From Anaerolineales bacterium UBA7227 (GTDB lineage: Bacteria > Chloroflexota > Anaerolineae > Anaerolineales > Villigracilaceae): a stretch of DNA of 27,478 nucleotides. A model generated the notes under the pieces. That model was not told the DNA's origin and did no database searches. It worked only from the letters and a program-made list of their open reading frames with translations. Numbering within the stretch: position 1 is the first letter of the stretch; every line of letters starts with the position of its first letter. Position numbers and translations under genes: made by a program. Shown piece after piece: positions 16,363 through 24,182 of the stretch. The stretch is from assembly GCA_002473085.1 (NCBI GenBank), contig DKTP01000028.1:1-27478 (forward strand), in the 5' to 3' direction.

Positions 16363-17853
16363 ATGCCCGACAAACCCGAACCCAGAAAAAACGCAGAGAA
16401 AAAAGACGAGAAGCCCTCTTTCAACGACAACCTCGTCGTGACCAAACATTCCATCGCCATCGGCGGACGGGAGATCAAGTACACCGTCACCGCGGGGACG
16501 ATGGTCTTGAAGGAAGAGACCGCCGACCGCGAGAAAGAGTCGGAGGGCGAGAAGCCGCGCGCGCAGGTCTTCTTCATCGCCTACGTCAAAGACGGCGCGC
16601 GGGACAAGTCGAAGCGGCCGCTCACTTTCTCGTTCAACGGCGGACCCGGCTCGGCGTCGGTGTGGCTGCATCTGGGAGTCCTCGGCCCGCGCCGGGCGGC
16701 GTTGGAGTTCGACGGCAGCGCGCCCCCGCCTCCGTTCAAATTGACCGACAACGAATATTCCCTGCTCGACGAAACCGACCTCGTCTTCATTGACCCGGTC
16801 AGCACGGGCTACAGCCGTCCCGTGGAAGGACAGAAGCCGGTCGAGTGGCACGGCTTCAAGAAGGATATCGAATCGGTCGGCGATTTCATCCGCCTGTATA
16901 CGACGCGCTTCAACCGCTGGCTCTCGCCCAAGTTCATCATCGGCGAATCGTACGGCACGACGCGCGCCGCGGGCCTCTCGGAATATCTCTATCACCAGCA
17001 CGGGATGGCGCTGAACGGCGTGATGCTGATCTCGTCCATCCTGGATTTCGGGACCGCGGACTTCACCCCCGGCAACGACCTGCCCTACATCCTGTTCGTG
17101 CCGGGCTACGCGGCCACCGCCTGGTATCACGACGCGGTGAAAGGCAAACGCCAGACCTTGCAGGAGTTCACCGCCGAGGCGGCGAAATTCGCGCTGGGCG
17201 AGTACGCCTCCGCCCTGCTTCAGGGAGACGCGCTGCCGGCCGCGGAGCGCGCCCGCATCGTGGAGAAACTCTCCCACTACACGGGCATTTCTCCCGCCTT
17301 CATCGAACGCTCCAACCTGCGCATCATGGACCAGCATTACTTCAAAGAGTTGCTGCGCGAACGCGGCCTGACGGTGGGACGTCTCGACAGCCGCTTCACG
17401 GGACGCGACAAATTGGGCGTGGGCGAGTTCGCCGAGTTCGATCCCCTCTTCCCGCAGATCACCGGGCCGTACACCGCCGCCTTCTACGATTACGTCCGCA
17501 ACGAGTTGAAATTCGAGTCGGATTTGAAATACGTCATCAGCGGCTGGAACATCGTCAACCCGTGGTCGTACGCCCAGTTCGAGAACCAGCACGTCAGCGT
17601 CTCGGAGAGTCTCCGCAAGGCGATGACGCTCAATCCGTACATGAAGGTCTTCGTCGCCAACGGCTACTACGACCTCGGCACGCCGTACTTCGCGACGGAA
17701 TACACCTTCAACCACCTCGGCTTGCACGAGTCCCTGCGCGGCAACATCCGCATGGCGTATTACGAGGCGGGACACATGATGTACATCCACATCCCCTCGC
17801 TGGAGGCGTTGAAGCGCGACCTGGCGGAATTCATCCGCGACGCGATACCTTGA
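16363..17853 (+). CDS. serine carboxypeptidase-like protein (peptidase S10)
   Basis: A 496-residue alpha/beta-hydrolase of the S10 family, which removes C-terminal residues from peptides. NGGPGSASVW (from residue 92) forms the oxyanion and substrate-binding segment. Ser196 in GESYG is the nucleophile, Asp437 in NGYYDLGTPYFAT and His471 in EAGHMMYIH complete the triad. No signal peptide is present: the protein starts with a charged, Lys/Glu-rich tail (MPDKPEPRKNAEKKDEK), unlike secreted eukaryotic homologues. AGGAG lies 8 bases before the ATG, and the gene begins 9 bases after rsmI. Bacterial S10 proteins of this length are usually annotated only by family, and the substrate is unknown. Confidence 0.9.
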   Translation: MPDKPEPRKNAEKKDEKPSFNDNLVVTKHSIAIGGREIKYTVTAGTMVLKEETADREKESEGEKPRAQVFFIAYVKDGARDKSKRPLTFSFNGGPGSASVWLHLGVLGPRRAALEFDGSAPPPPFKLTDNEYSLLDETDLVFIDPVSTGYSRPVEGQKPVEWHGFKKDIESVGDFIRLYTTRFNRWLSPKFIIGESYGTTRAAGLSEYLYHQHGMALNGVMLISSILDFGTADFTPGNDLPYILFVPGYAATAWYHDAVKGKRQTLQEFTAEAAKFALGEYASALLQGDALPAAERARIVEKLSHYTGISPAFIERSNLRIMDQHYFKELLRERGLTVGRLDSRFTGRDKLGVGEFAEFDPLFPQITGPYTAAFYDYVRNELKFESDLKYVISGWNIVNPWSYAQFENQHVSVSESLRKAMTLNPYMKVFVANGYYDLGTPYFATEYTFNHLGLHESLRGNIRMAYYEAGHMMYIHIPSLEALKRDLAEFIRDAIP

Positions 17854-17878
17854 TTCGCGTATCAAAGATTTTCTGGGT

Positions 17879-18073
17879 TTCTCTACCGTACAAACCCCAT
17901 CGCGAATGCCGCGAACACCTGCACTTGCGCCAGGCGCAAGTGTGGGCGAACCCTTGCGCCGTCCGCAAGGACAGGTGTGGCGCGAAATTTTGTTTTTTCA
18001 GCCGAAAAATTCGCGTTATTCGCGCCATTCGCGATAAAAAAGCCCGACGATTCCTGCCATGTACGGTAGAGAA
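17879..18073. repeat. 195-bp nested palindromic element (MITE- or REP-like)
   Basis: TTCTCTACCGTAC (17879-17891) is repeated inverted as GTACGGTAGAGAA (18061-18073). Inside, ATCGCGAATG (17899-17908) pairs with CATTCGCGAT (18026-18035), and ACACCTG (17915-17921) pairs with CAGGTGT (17972-17978). The last pair encloses two hairpins, CTTGCGC-CAG-GCGCAAG (17924-17940) and CCTTGCG-CCGTC-CGCAAGG (17952-17970). The right half contains three ATTCGCG units at 9-base spacing. It fills most of the 292-base gap between the peptidase and E1 genes. No ORF is evident inside. Confidence 0.75.
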
Positions 18074-18145
18074 TTCTGGGTAAAATCAGTCCGCTTTACT
18101 CTATGACGCAATTTACAAAATTACGCTGTTTTTAAACGGTATCCC

Positions 18146-20158
18146 ATGACAAAACAACAACCCTCCATTGACTGGCCCCGCGTCGCCCGCCTCCTGCTGA
18201 CCTCGCGCCTGCTCGACGAACTCGAGGAGCGCGAACTGGCTCCCGCGGGACGCGTGGCCTATCAATTCTCGGCCAAAGGACACGAACTCTCGCAGATCCT
18301 CCTCGCCTTGCAATTGACGCATCCGCACGACGCCTCCACCGTCTACTACCGCTCGCGTCCGTTCATGCTCGCCTCGGGCTGGACTCTCAAAGACGCGCTC
18401 GCGGCGGGCATGGCAAAGGCGGGTTCCGCTTCCGAAGGACGCGAAGTCGGCGTGATGTTCTCGCACAAGCCAGGCGAGTCCGGCTCGAACCTCACGGTCT
18501 TCCCCACCTCGGGCGACGTGGGCGCGCAGTACTCTCCCGCCGCGGGCTGGGCGCAAGCCATCCAATACCGCCGCGACGCGCTGCGCGACCGCGAATGGGA
18601 GAACGCCATCGCGACGGCGCACGGCGGCGAAGGCTCGACGGCCGCCAACGGATTCTGGGCCGCGCTCAACATCGCCTCCACGCGGAAAATTCCCCTGCTC
18701 TTTTTCATCGAAGATAACGCCTTCGCGATCTCCGTCCGCTCGCAATTGCAGACGCCCGGCGCCGACATCTCCTCCAACCTGGGCGGCTTCAAGAATCTCC
18801 TGATCGTGGACGGCGACGGCGCCGACCCCGAGGACGCGCCGCGCAAAATTGCCGAAGCGGTGGCGCACGTCCGCGCGGGACGGGGGGCCTGCCTGCTCCA
18901 CCTGCGCGTGCCGCGTCTCATGGGACACACCTTCATTGACGACCAGGCCTACAAAACGGACGCCGAGAAATCGGAAGAGCAAAAACGCGACCCGCTCCTG
19001 CGGCTGAAAAATTTCCTGCCCCATCTCGACTGGGCCGCGCTCGAACGGGACGCGGCCGCCGAAGTCCGCGCGGCAGTGGACGAAGCCGCCTCGCTGCCCG
19101 ACCCCGAGCCGCGTTCCGTTTTCAATCACGTGTTCGCGCCCGACGCGCCCCGCGCCGCGACCTCGACCCCGGCCGCGGACGGCGCGCGCGTCAACCTGAT
19201 AGACGCCGTCCGCCGCACGCTCGAAGTCGAGATGACGCGCGACCCGCGCATCCTCGTCTTCGGCGAGGACGTGGGCGCGAAGGGAGGCGTCCACGGCGCG
19301 ACCGCGCACATGCAGGAGAAGTTCGGCGAGACGCGCGTCTTCGACACATCCCTGTCGGAGGACGGCATCATCGGCAGCGCGGTCGGCATGGCCTTCGCCG
19401 GGCTCCGCCCCGTGCCGGAGATCCAGTTCCGCAAATACGCCGACCCCGCCACAGAGCAGATCAACGATCTGGGGACGATCCGCTGGCGCTCGGCGGGACG
19501 ATTCTCCGCGCCGGTCGTGATCCGCATCCCGGTTGGGTTCGCGAAGAAGATCGGCGACCCGTGGCACTCGGTGACGGGCGAGGCGATCTACGCCCACACC
19601 ATCGGGCTGCGGCTGGCTTTCCCGTCCAACGCGGCGGACGCGGCCGGGCTGCTCCGTACCGCGCTGCGCGGCGATGACCCGGTCATCTTCTTCGAGCACC
19701 GCGCTTTGCTCGATACCGCCATCGCGCGCCGTCCCTATCCCGGCGACGAGTACATGATTCCGTTCGGCGAGGCCGCCGTCCTCGCGGAGGGCGACGCGCT
19801 GACCGTCGTCGCCTGGGGGGCGATGACGCATCGGGTTGTGGAGGCCGCTCAAAGCGCCGCGGGAAGCGTCGAAATCATAGACCTGAGGACCATCGTCCCG
19901 TGGGACAAATCCCGCGTGCTGGAGTCGGTCCGCAAAACGGGGAAGTGTCTCATCGTCCACGAAGACGGACTCACCGGCGGGTTCGGCGCGGAGATCGCGG
20001 CGGTCATTGCGGAGGAGGCCTTCACCGACCTCGACGCGCCGCTGGCGAGAATCGCCGTCCCGGACGTTCCGATACCGTATAATATGGGGCTGATGAATGC
20101 GGCGCTCCCACAGGCGGCGGACATTGAACGGAAAATCCAATCCATGCTTGCGTATTGA
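18146..20158 (+). CDS. fused alpha/beta 2-oxoacid dehydrogenase E1 (branched-chain type)
   Basis: A 670-residue thiamine-diphosphate enzyme joining both E1 subunits in one chain. Residues 1 to about 340 are the alpha part: AHGGEGSTAANGFWAALN (from residue 158) with the GxG...N cofactor motif, here GEG rather than GDG, closed by FFIEDNAFAI. From about residue 350 (VNLIDAVRRTLEVEM) the beta part follows with ILVFGEDVGAKGGVHGAT, FDTSLSEDGIIGSAVGMA, PEIQFRKYADPATEQI and VHEDGLTGGFGAEIAA. The E1 starts oxidative decarboxylation of 2-oxoacids and passes acyl groups to a lipoyl E2. E2 and E3 are not in the window. A branched-chain substrate is the likeliest, but pyruvate or acetoin cannot be excluded. 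No strong Shine-Dalgarno precedes the ATG. Confidence 0.9.
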   Translation: MTKQQPSIDWPRVARLLLTSRLLDELEERELAPAGRVAYQFSAKGHELSQILLALQLTHPHDASTVYYRSRPFMLASGWTLKDALAAGMAKAGSASEGREVGVMFSHKPGESGSNLTVFPTSGDVGAQYSPAAGWAQAIQYRRDALRDREWENAIATAHGGEGSTAANGFWAALNIASTRKIPLLFFIEDNAFAISVRSQLQTPGADISSNLGGFKNLLIVDGDGADPEDAPRKIAEAVAHVRAGRGACLLHLRVPRLMGHTFIDDQAYKTDAEKSEEQKRDPLLRLKNFLPHLDWAALERDAAAEVRAAVDEAASLPDPEPRSVFNHVFAPDAPRAATSTPAADGARVNLIDAVRRTLEVEMTRDPRILVFGEDVGAKGGVHGATAHMQEKFGETRVFDTSLSEDGIIGSAVGMAFAGLRPVPEIQFRKYADPATEQINDLGTIRWRSAGRFSAPVVIRIPVGFAKKIGDPWHSVTGEAIYAHTIGLRLAFPSNAADAAGLLRTALRGDDPVIFFEHRALLDTAIARRPYPGDEYMIPFGEAAVLAEGDALTVVAWGAMTHRVVEAAQSAAGSVEIIDLRTIVPWDKSRVLESVRKTGKCLIVHEDGLTGGFGAEIAAVIAEEAFTDLDAPLARIAVPDVPIPYNMGLMNAALPQAADIERKIQSMLAY

Positions 20159-20170
20159 ATAGGAGAAATT

Positions 20171-20515
20171 ATGACCGGCAAAGATAGCGACGTGCAGACG
20201 TTCCATAGCGAGAGCGCGGTTCTACTGATTGCGCGCAGCGCGAAAGTGTTGAGTTGGGTGATACTCGTGATCTACCTGCTGAGTTTCATCAGCACAATGA
20301 CTGAACTGGTTGCAGGCGGCCTTCAGCAGTTCCCCCCCGACGTGATGAACGCGCTGCTTTTCATCGCCAACTTGATCTACCCTCTGGCAATCGGCCTGTT
20401 CTACTTCCTGATCCTCAACGGCGTGGCGCAGGGACTCTCCATTGCGCTGGATGTGTACTTCGGCATGGACGACGAAGCGGAAGTCATGGAATTCGTGGAG
20501 GAGACCGCTTCGTGA
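20171..20515 (+). CDS. small membrane protein with two or three helices, unknown function
   Basis: A 114-residue protein with a strong start (AGGAG 7 bases before ATG). It has an amphipathic N-terminal part, a transmembrane helix near residues 27-45 (WVILVIYLLSFIS), and a second long hydrophobic region near 62-95 (LLFIANLIYPLAIGLFYFLI). It ends in an acidic tail (DDEAEVMEFVEE). I do not recognise a family. The gene begins 12 bases after the E1 stop and overlaps the next gene by 4 bases (GTGA), so it is co-translated with the isomerase. This suggests a real gene of the operon rather than a shadow. Confidence 0.75.
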   Translation: MTGKDSDVQTFHSESAVLLIARSAKVLSWVILVIYLLSFISTMTELVAGGLQQFPPDVMNALLFIANLIYPLAIGLFYFLILNGVAQGLSIALDVYFGMDDEAEVMEFVEETAS

Positions 20516-21582
20516 ACCTGGACGACCTCGAACGCCTGCGCGCGATCGACCGACAGGACATGCTTGGGGAAATTGACGGCCTGCCCGCTCAACTGGAACG
20601 CGCGTACGAGTTGGGAATGAATCGGAACCCCGTTTTCGCGGAGAAGGCGGGGTTCTCTCGCGTCGTCATCGCGGGGATGGGCGGCTCGGCCATCGGCGCG
20701 GACCTGCTCGCCTCGTACGCGGCCGACCTTTGCCCCGTCCCCGTCGTCGTCCACCGCGATTACGGACTGCCCGCCTTCGCGCGCGGCCGCGAGACTCTCG
20801 TCGTCTGCTCCTCGCATTCGGGCAACACCGAGGAGACGCTGGACGCGTTCGGCGCGGCCCGCGCGAACGACTGCCGCGTCGTCGCCGTCTGCACCGGCGG
20901 GGAACTCGCTTCGCGCGCCGGGAAAGCGGGAGTCCCCGTCGTCCGCTTTGACCACGCGGGACAGCCGCGCGCCGCGGTGGGATTCTCCTTCGGCGTCCTG
21001 CTGGCGCTCTTCGTCCAACTCGGCCTCCTCCCCGACCAGGCGGAGCAGGTCAAGTCTGCTGTGGCGGCCATGAAGGAGAGCCAGAAGAGTCTGACTTTCT
21101 CCGTCGAGACCGTCCGCAACCCCGCCAAACGCTACGCGGGACAGTTGATGGGACGCTGGGTCACTGTCTTCGGCGCGGGACTGCTCGCGCCTGTGGCGCG
21201 CCGCATTAAGGGACAGATCAACGAGATCGCCAAGGCCGCCGCCAACTTCGAGTTCATCCCCGAAGCGGACCACAACACACTGGCGGGGACTCTGAATCCG
21301 CAGGAAGTCCTGCTGCCGCACACGATGAACCTGTTCCTGCGCGCGCCGTCCGACCATCCGCGCAACCGCCTCCGCGTTGACCTGACGAAGCAGGCCTTCA
21401 TGCTCGAAGGTCCCAACACCGATTTCCTCGACGCGCGCGGCGACAGTCCCCTCGCCCACATGTGGACGCTGCTCCTCTTCGGCGATTACATGGCTTACTA
21501 TCTCGCCATCGCCTACGGCGTGGACCCGACTCCCGTGGACGCTCTGACTAATCTCAAAGACGCGCTGAAAGAAAAACAGTAA
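20512..21582 (+). CDS. bifunctional phosphoglucose/phosphomannose isomerase
   Basis: A 356-residue SIS-domain isomerase of the PGI/PMI type known from archaea and some bacteria. It interconverts glucose-6-P, mannose-6-P and fructose-6-P. GMGGSAIGADLL (about residues 55-66) and SSHSGNTEETLDAF (about 99-112) are the sugar-phosphate-binding loops of the first SIS domain. IPEADHNTLAG contains the catalytic Glu and His region of the second, and the C-terminus (GVDPTPVDALTNLKDAL) is typical. The start is GTG 20512, overlapping the upstream stop by 4 bases. Its product would be the substrate of the PFK encoded upstream, so it may be this organism's glycolytic PGI. Confidence 0.92.
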   Translation: MNLDDLERLRAIDRQDMLGEIDGLPAQLERAYELGMNRNPVFAEKAGFSRVVIAGMGGSAIGADLLASYAADLCPVPVVVHRDYGLPAFARGRETLVVCSSHSGNTEETLDAFGAARANDCRVVAVCTGGELASRAGKAGVPVVRFDHAGQPRAAVGFSFGVLLALFVQLGLLPDQAEQVKSAVAAMKESQKSLTFSVETVRNPAKRYAGQLMGRWVTVFGAGLLAPVARRIKGQINEIAKAAANFEFIPEADHNTLAGTLNPQEVLLPHTMNLFLRAPSDHPRNRLRVDLTKQAFMLEGPNTDFLDARGDSPLAHMWTLLLFGDYMAYYLAIAYGVDPTPVDALTNLKDALKEKQ

Positions 21583-21609
21583 TTCGGCACACGGAAACAA
21601 GGCAATCTC

Positions 21610-21729
21610 ACCGCCAAGCGCGCGAAGGTCGCTAAGAAAAACCAAATTTCGGATTCATTTTTAATGAAATCCAAGTGAATCTTCGAAATTCTTAAATCGT
21701 TTTTAAATTTTCTTCGCGGTCTTAGCGGT
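21610..21729. repeat. 120-bp nested imperfect palindrome
   Basis: The arms 21610-21627 (ACCGCCAAGCGCGCGAAG) and 21712-21729 are inverted repeats matching at 15 of 18 positions. Inside, AATTTCG (21645-21651) pairs with CGAAATT, and GGATTCATT pairs with AATGAAATCC around a short loop. The arms resemble an interspersed repeat phrase (ACCGC-AAG-CGCGAAG) of environmental genomes. It occupies most of the 213-base gap after the isomerase gene. Confidence 0.6.
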
Positions 21730-21760
21730 AAGAAATGTTTTTTCAGTGACGTCATCCGTA

Positions 21761-21779
21761 AAATCCGTGCCATCCGTGT
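21761..21779 (+). repeat. left inverted repeat flanking the glycosyltransferase gene
   Basis: AAATCCGTGCCATCCGTGT here matches the reverse complement of 23420-23438 at 18 of 19 bases. The two copies enclose exactly one gene (21796-23364). The phrase, itself an imperfect tandem of ATCCGTGNN, is a widespread type of intergenic repeat. Confidence 0.65.
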
Positions 21780-21795
21780 ACGCTTTTTAACTCCC

Positions 21796-23364
21796 ATGAA
21801 ACGACTCGCCCGCCTCGCCCCACGCGATTGGATCGGACTCGGACTCGTCCTCGCGGGACTCGCCCTCCGCCTGCGGCAATACCTCGTCAACCGCTCGCTC
21901 TGGCTCGACGAAGCCATGCTCGCCAACAATATCCTTTCGCGGGACGTGGCGCGCCTCCTCCAGCCGCTCGATAACGACCAGGGCGCGCCAATCGGCTTCC
22001 TCGTCCTCCAAAAATCCGTCACCCTCTATCTCGGCTCCTCCGAATACGCGCTCAGGCTGATTCCCTTCCTCGCGGGCTGTCTCGCGCTCGCGCTGATGTT
22101 CCTCCTCGTCCGCAAAACCGTCGGCGCCTTCGCGGGCAGTCTCGCGCTGGCGCTCTTCGCCTTCTCGCCCGCGCTCGTCTCCTATTCCTCCGAAGCCAAA
22201 CAATACTCCTCCGACGCCGCCATCGCGCTGGCGCTTTTTCTTTTATTTCTCAGACTCGCAAAGAACGCCGACAATGGCAGGTCCTCGCGCGAATTTCCCG
22301 AAAACGCGAATGACGAAAACGGAAATTCGCAAATTCGCGGAATTCGCGATAAAGAGAACATGATTCTCCTCGCCCTCGCGGGCGCGCTCGCGGTCTGGCT
22401 CTCGCATCCCGCGCTGTTCATCGTCGGCGCGCTCGGCCTCGCGCTCTTCCTCTCCGCCCTGCGCGGCAAAGACCGACGCGGCATCGCCGCCCTCCTCCTC
22501 GTCGGCGCGGTCTGGATCGTCAACCTCGCCGCGCTCTACCTCCTCAACCTCCGCCAACTCTCCACGCATCAATTCTTCCTCGACTTCTGGCGCGAAGGCT
22601 TCGTCCCCCGCGACGCTTCCGCCTTCGCGTGGATCGCCAACTCCCTGCGCGCGCCCTTCGCTGACCTGCTCGGCCTGCGGATTCCCTATCTCGTCTCCGC
22701 GCCGCTCTTTCTCATCGGGACGATCGGACTCACGCGGCGACTTCCCCGCTTCGGCCTCTTCCTCCTCCTGACCTTCCTCCTCGCCCTCCTCGCCTCCTTC
22801 CTGACCCTCTACCCGTTCGCGGGACGGATGATCCTTTTCCTCGCCCCCGCGTTGACTCTCCTCCTCGCCGAGGGCGCGGAGACTCTCGCGGCGCTTCTCT
22901 CCCGCCCGCGCTGGCTCGCGTGGACGATCCGCCTCGTCCTCGCCGCGTCCCTGCTCTTCGGGCCCGTCGCCCTCGCCTACGAAAACTTCGCCGCGCCGAA
23001 ACTGCGCGAGCACATCCGCCCGACGATGGAATACCTGCGCGACTATTACAAGGAAGGCGACATCGTTTACGTGTATCACTGGGCGGAACACGCCGTCCGT
23101 TTTTACGCGCCGAAATACGGACTGTGCCTGTGCGACTTCATCTTTGGCGAGGACCATCACGATCAGCCCGAACTCTATCGCCCCGAATTGGACGCGCTGC
23201 GCGGCCGCGCCCGAGTCTGGTTTCTATTCTCGCACGTCTACGAGCGCGGGGACTTTAACGAGCGCGATTATATTTTGAGTTATCTGAATTCGATTGGGAA
23301 ATTGACGCGCGAATACCGCGTCCCCGGTACGTCGGTATATCTATATTTGTACGATCTTAAGTAG
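21796..23364 (+). CDS. multi-pass membrane glycosyltransferase-like protein (GT39/ArnT-like)
   Basis: A 522-residue integral membrane protein with about ten hydrophobic helices and a soluble C-terminal part from about residue 400. The first external loop has RSLWLDEAMLANNI, whose Asp-Glu pair is the expected catalytic/metal motif of polyprenyl-phosphate-sugar-dependent transferases. YSSEAKQYSSDAA follows in the second loop, as in many PMT-like proteins. The family moves sugars from lipid-linked donors to proteins or lipids outside the membrane. A hydrophilic segment at about residues 155-188 is encoded by repeat DNA related to the intergenic element at 17879-18073. No clear Shine-Dalgarno is present. 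It is isolated between repeats, so acceptor and sugar are unknown. Confidence 0.8.
   Translation: MKRLARLAPRDWIGLGLVLAGLALRLRQYLVNRSLWLDEAMLANNILSRDVARLLQPLDNDQGAPIGFLVLQKSVTLYLGSSEYALRLIPFLAGCLALALMFLLVRKTVGAFAGSLALALFAFSPALVSYSSEAKQYSSDAAIALALFLLFLRLAKNADNGRSSREFPENANDENGNSQIRGIRDKENMILLALAGALAVWLSHPALFIVGALGLALFLSALRGKDRRGIAALLLVGAVWIVNLAALYLLNLRQLSTHQFFLDFWREGFVPRDASAFAWIANSLRAPFADLLGLRIPYLVSAPLFLIGTIGLTRRLPRFGLFLLLTFLLALLASFLTLYPFAGRMILFLAPALTLLLAEGAETLAALLSRPRWLAWTIRLVLAASLLFGPVALAYENFAAPKLREHIRPTMEYLRDYYKEGDIVYVYHWAEHAVRFYAPKYGLCLCDFIFGEDHHDQPELYRPELDALRGRARVWFLFSHVYERGDFNERDYILSYLNSIGKLTREYRVPGTSVYLYLYDLK
22290..22353 (+). repeat. ATTCGCG-type repeat inside the glycosyltransferase reading frame
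   Basis: Bases 22325-22353 read as three ATTCGC(G) units at 9-base spacing ending in ATTCGCGATAAA, the same arrangement and ending as 18009-18038. The surrounding bases (GCGCGAATTTCCCGAAAACGCGAA) are of the same kind. The repeat stays in frame and encodes a polar loop rich in Asn, Glu and Arg. Confidence 0.7.
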
Positions 23365-23419
23365 GGCTGTATCTGGCTGTAAGAGAGTGTTTGAAAAATC
23401 GTCGTTTCATTCTCCCTGG

Positions 23420-23438
23420 ACACGGATCGCACGGATTT
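23420..23438 (-). repeat. right inverted repeat flanking the glycosyltransferase gene
   Basis: Partner of 21761-21779; its reverse complement differs at one of 19 bases. It lies 55 bases after the glycosyltransferase stop and 21 bases before the duplicated lipoprotein-start segment. Confidence 0.65.
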
Positions 23439-23459
23439 TTCATGCTTCTTCGTGAAATT

Positions 23460-23624
23460 CACGAATTCCTGGACGCTCGCCGCGCGTAATTGTGCGATAA
23501 TATTTGCAACAGCGAGGTCGTGATGAAAATCATCCTGTCTCTGTGCTTTGTCATCCTGCTGGCGGGCTGCGCGCCGGCCCTCACCCCGGTACCCTCTCCC
23601 GTTGAGGAGTCGCCCACGCCGGCC
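23460..23624 (+). repeat. copy 2 of the duplicated promoter and lipoprotein-start segment
   Basis: Partner of 12731-12895 at a constant offset of 10729. The promoter-like GATAAT (23496-23501), the GAGG site, the ATG and the lipobox are all conserved. Similarity ends in the proline-rich linker, and a DUF559 relic on the opposite strand begins immediately afterwards. Confidence 0.9.
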
Positions 23625-23669
23625 GCCACGTGGACGCCAGTCCCGCCGTTCATCTTCCTCTTTCCGTAA
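23523..23669 (+). pseudogene. truncated lipoprotein start (signal peptide and linker only)
   Basis: From ATG 23523 the frame gives 48 residues: signal peptide MKIILSLCFVILLAGC with a good lipobox (Cys16), a Pro/Thr/Glu-rich linker, then PPFIFLFP and a stop. It is the paralogue of the PhnD-like lipoprotein at 12794 without its binding domain. The last ten or so codons are antisense to a DUF559 relic, so the gene was cut or overwritten. Promoter and ribosome-binding site remain, and a very short lipopeptide could still be made. A pseudogene is the simplest reading. Confidence 0.7.
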
Positions 23670-23850
23670 ATCGTGGACATCGCCATCCACTTCCACAACC
23701 AACGCGGACTTGTCGAAGACCCCGTGCGATCTTCACGGGGTGACAGTAAAAATCGACGATGAAACCTTGAATAACCTGTTGCCTCCGAAAATAGACTCCC
23801 AGCTTACTCGCCCGTAATTCTTTCCACAAGATTTTCTCGATAAGAGTCGT
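23637..23850 (-). pseudogene. DUF559 endonuclease gene, truncated and frameshifted (copy B)
   Basis: The minus strand reads EKILWKELRASKLGVYF, then RRQQVIQGFIVDFYCH, after which the frame breaks. It resumes in another frame as DKSALVVEVDGDVHDLRK and EEDERR. The break coincides with the palindrome CCCCGTG-CGATCTT-CACGGGG (23720-23740). The start is degenerate (the MTPAE segment has decayed), and the C-terminal third is missing because the sequence runs into the lipoprotein relic. DUF559 proteins have a PD-(D/E)xK-like fold; here the catalytic EVDGDxH region is separated from the N-terminus by the frameshift. Confidence 0.8.
23720..23740. repeat. palindrome inserted in DUF559 copy B
   Basis: CCCCGTG (23720-23726), a 7-base loop CGATCTT, and CACGGGG (23734-23740). 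The identical 21 bases occur in the same place in the copy at 25797-26205 (25997-26017). Confidence 0.85.
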
Positions 23851-23876
23851 GTCACACCGTAGTTTTGATTTTCACG

Positions 23877-23882
23877 TATAAT
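23877..23882 (+). promoter_or_regulatory. consensus -10 box suggesting a leaderless mRNA
   Basis: A perfect TATAAT at 23877-23882 ends only 6 bases before ATG 23889. The predicted transcription start would fall on or next to the start codon, so the mRNA would have essentially no leader. No ribosome-binding site is present, in agreement. A -35 element is not obvious. Confidence 0.55.
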
Positions 23883-23888
23883 CAAAAT

Positions 23889-24182
23889 ATGCAGGCAACA
23901 CAGCGCCTCCCCTATTTATGGGATTACGATCTCGACCAAATACAATTCCGCGAAATTCTGAGTGGTCGTCTCACGAAGGGACGGCTAAACCAGGATTGGG
24001 CAACGCGTCGCTTGCTGGAGTATGCTCCCTACGATGAAATTGTCCGTCTGATCGGTTATAAAAGACTCGTCGAAAATTGGCCGCATTGGCGCGGACGTGT
24101 CCGCTCGAAGAGCCGAGTACGTGGGTTTGATTTCCTCGTAAAATGGCTCCCCGAAAAACACCCTGAGTTGCTTCGTGGCTAA
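23889..24182 (+). CDS. small partner of the AbiEii-type nucleotidyltransferase, putative antitoxin
   Basis: A 97-residue protein beginning MQATQRLPYLWDYDLDQIQF. The segments YLWDYDLD, REILSGRLTKG and RRLLEYAPYDEIVRLIGYKR resemble small DUF6922-like proteins that I recall preceding AbiEii nucleotidyltransferases. No DNA-binding motif can be named with confidence. It is likely the antitoxin or an accessory factor of the next gene, which it overlaps by 8 bases (GTGGCTAA). ATG 23889 is preferred over the in-frame 23865 codon because the latter would lie upstream of the TATAAT box. GC content is clearly lower than in the metabolic genes, pointing to horizontal transfer. Confidence 0.65.
   Translation: MQATQRLPYLWDYDLDQIQFREILSGRLTKGRLNQDWATRRLLEYAPYDEIVRLIGYKRLVENWPHWRGRVRSKSRVRGFDFLVKWLPEKHPELLRG

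Noticed and set aside
18113..20206. 697-codon open frame on the minus strand
   Set aside because: Antisense shadow of the fused E1 gene, which has unmistakable family motifs.
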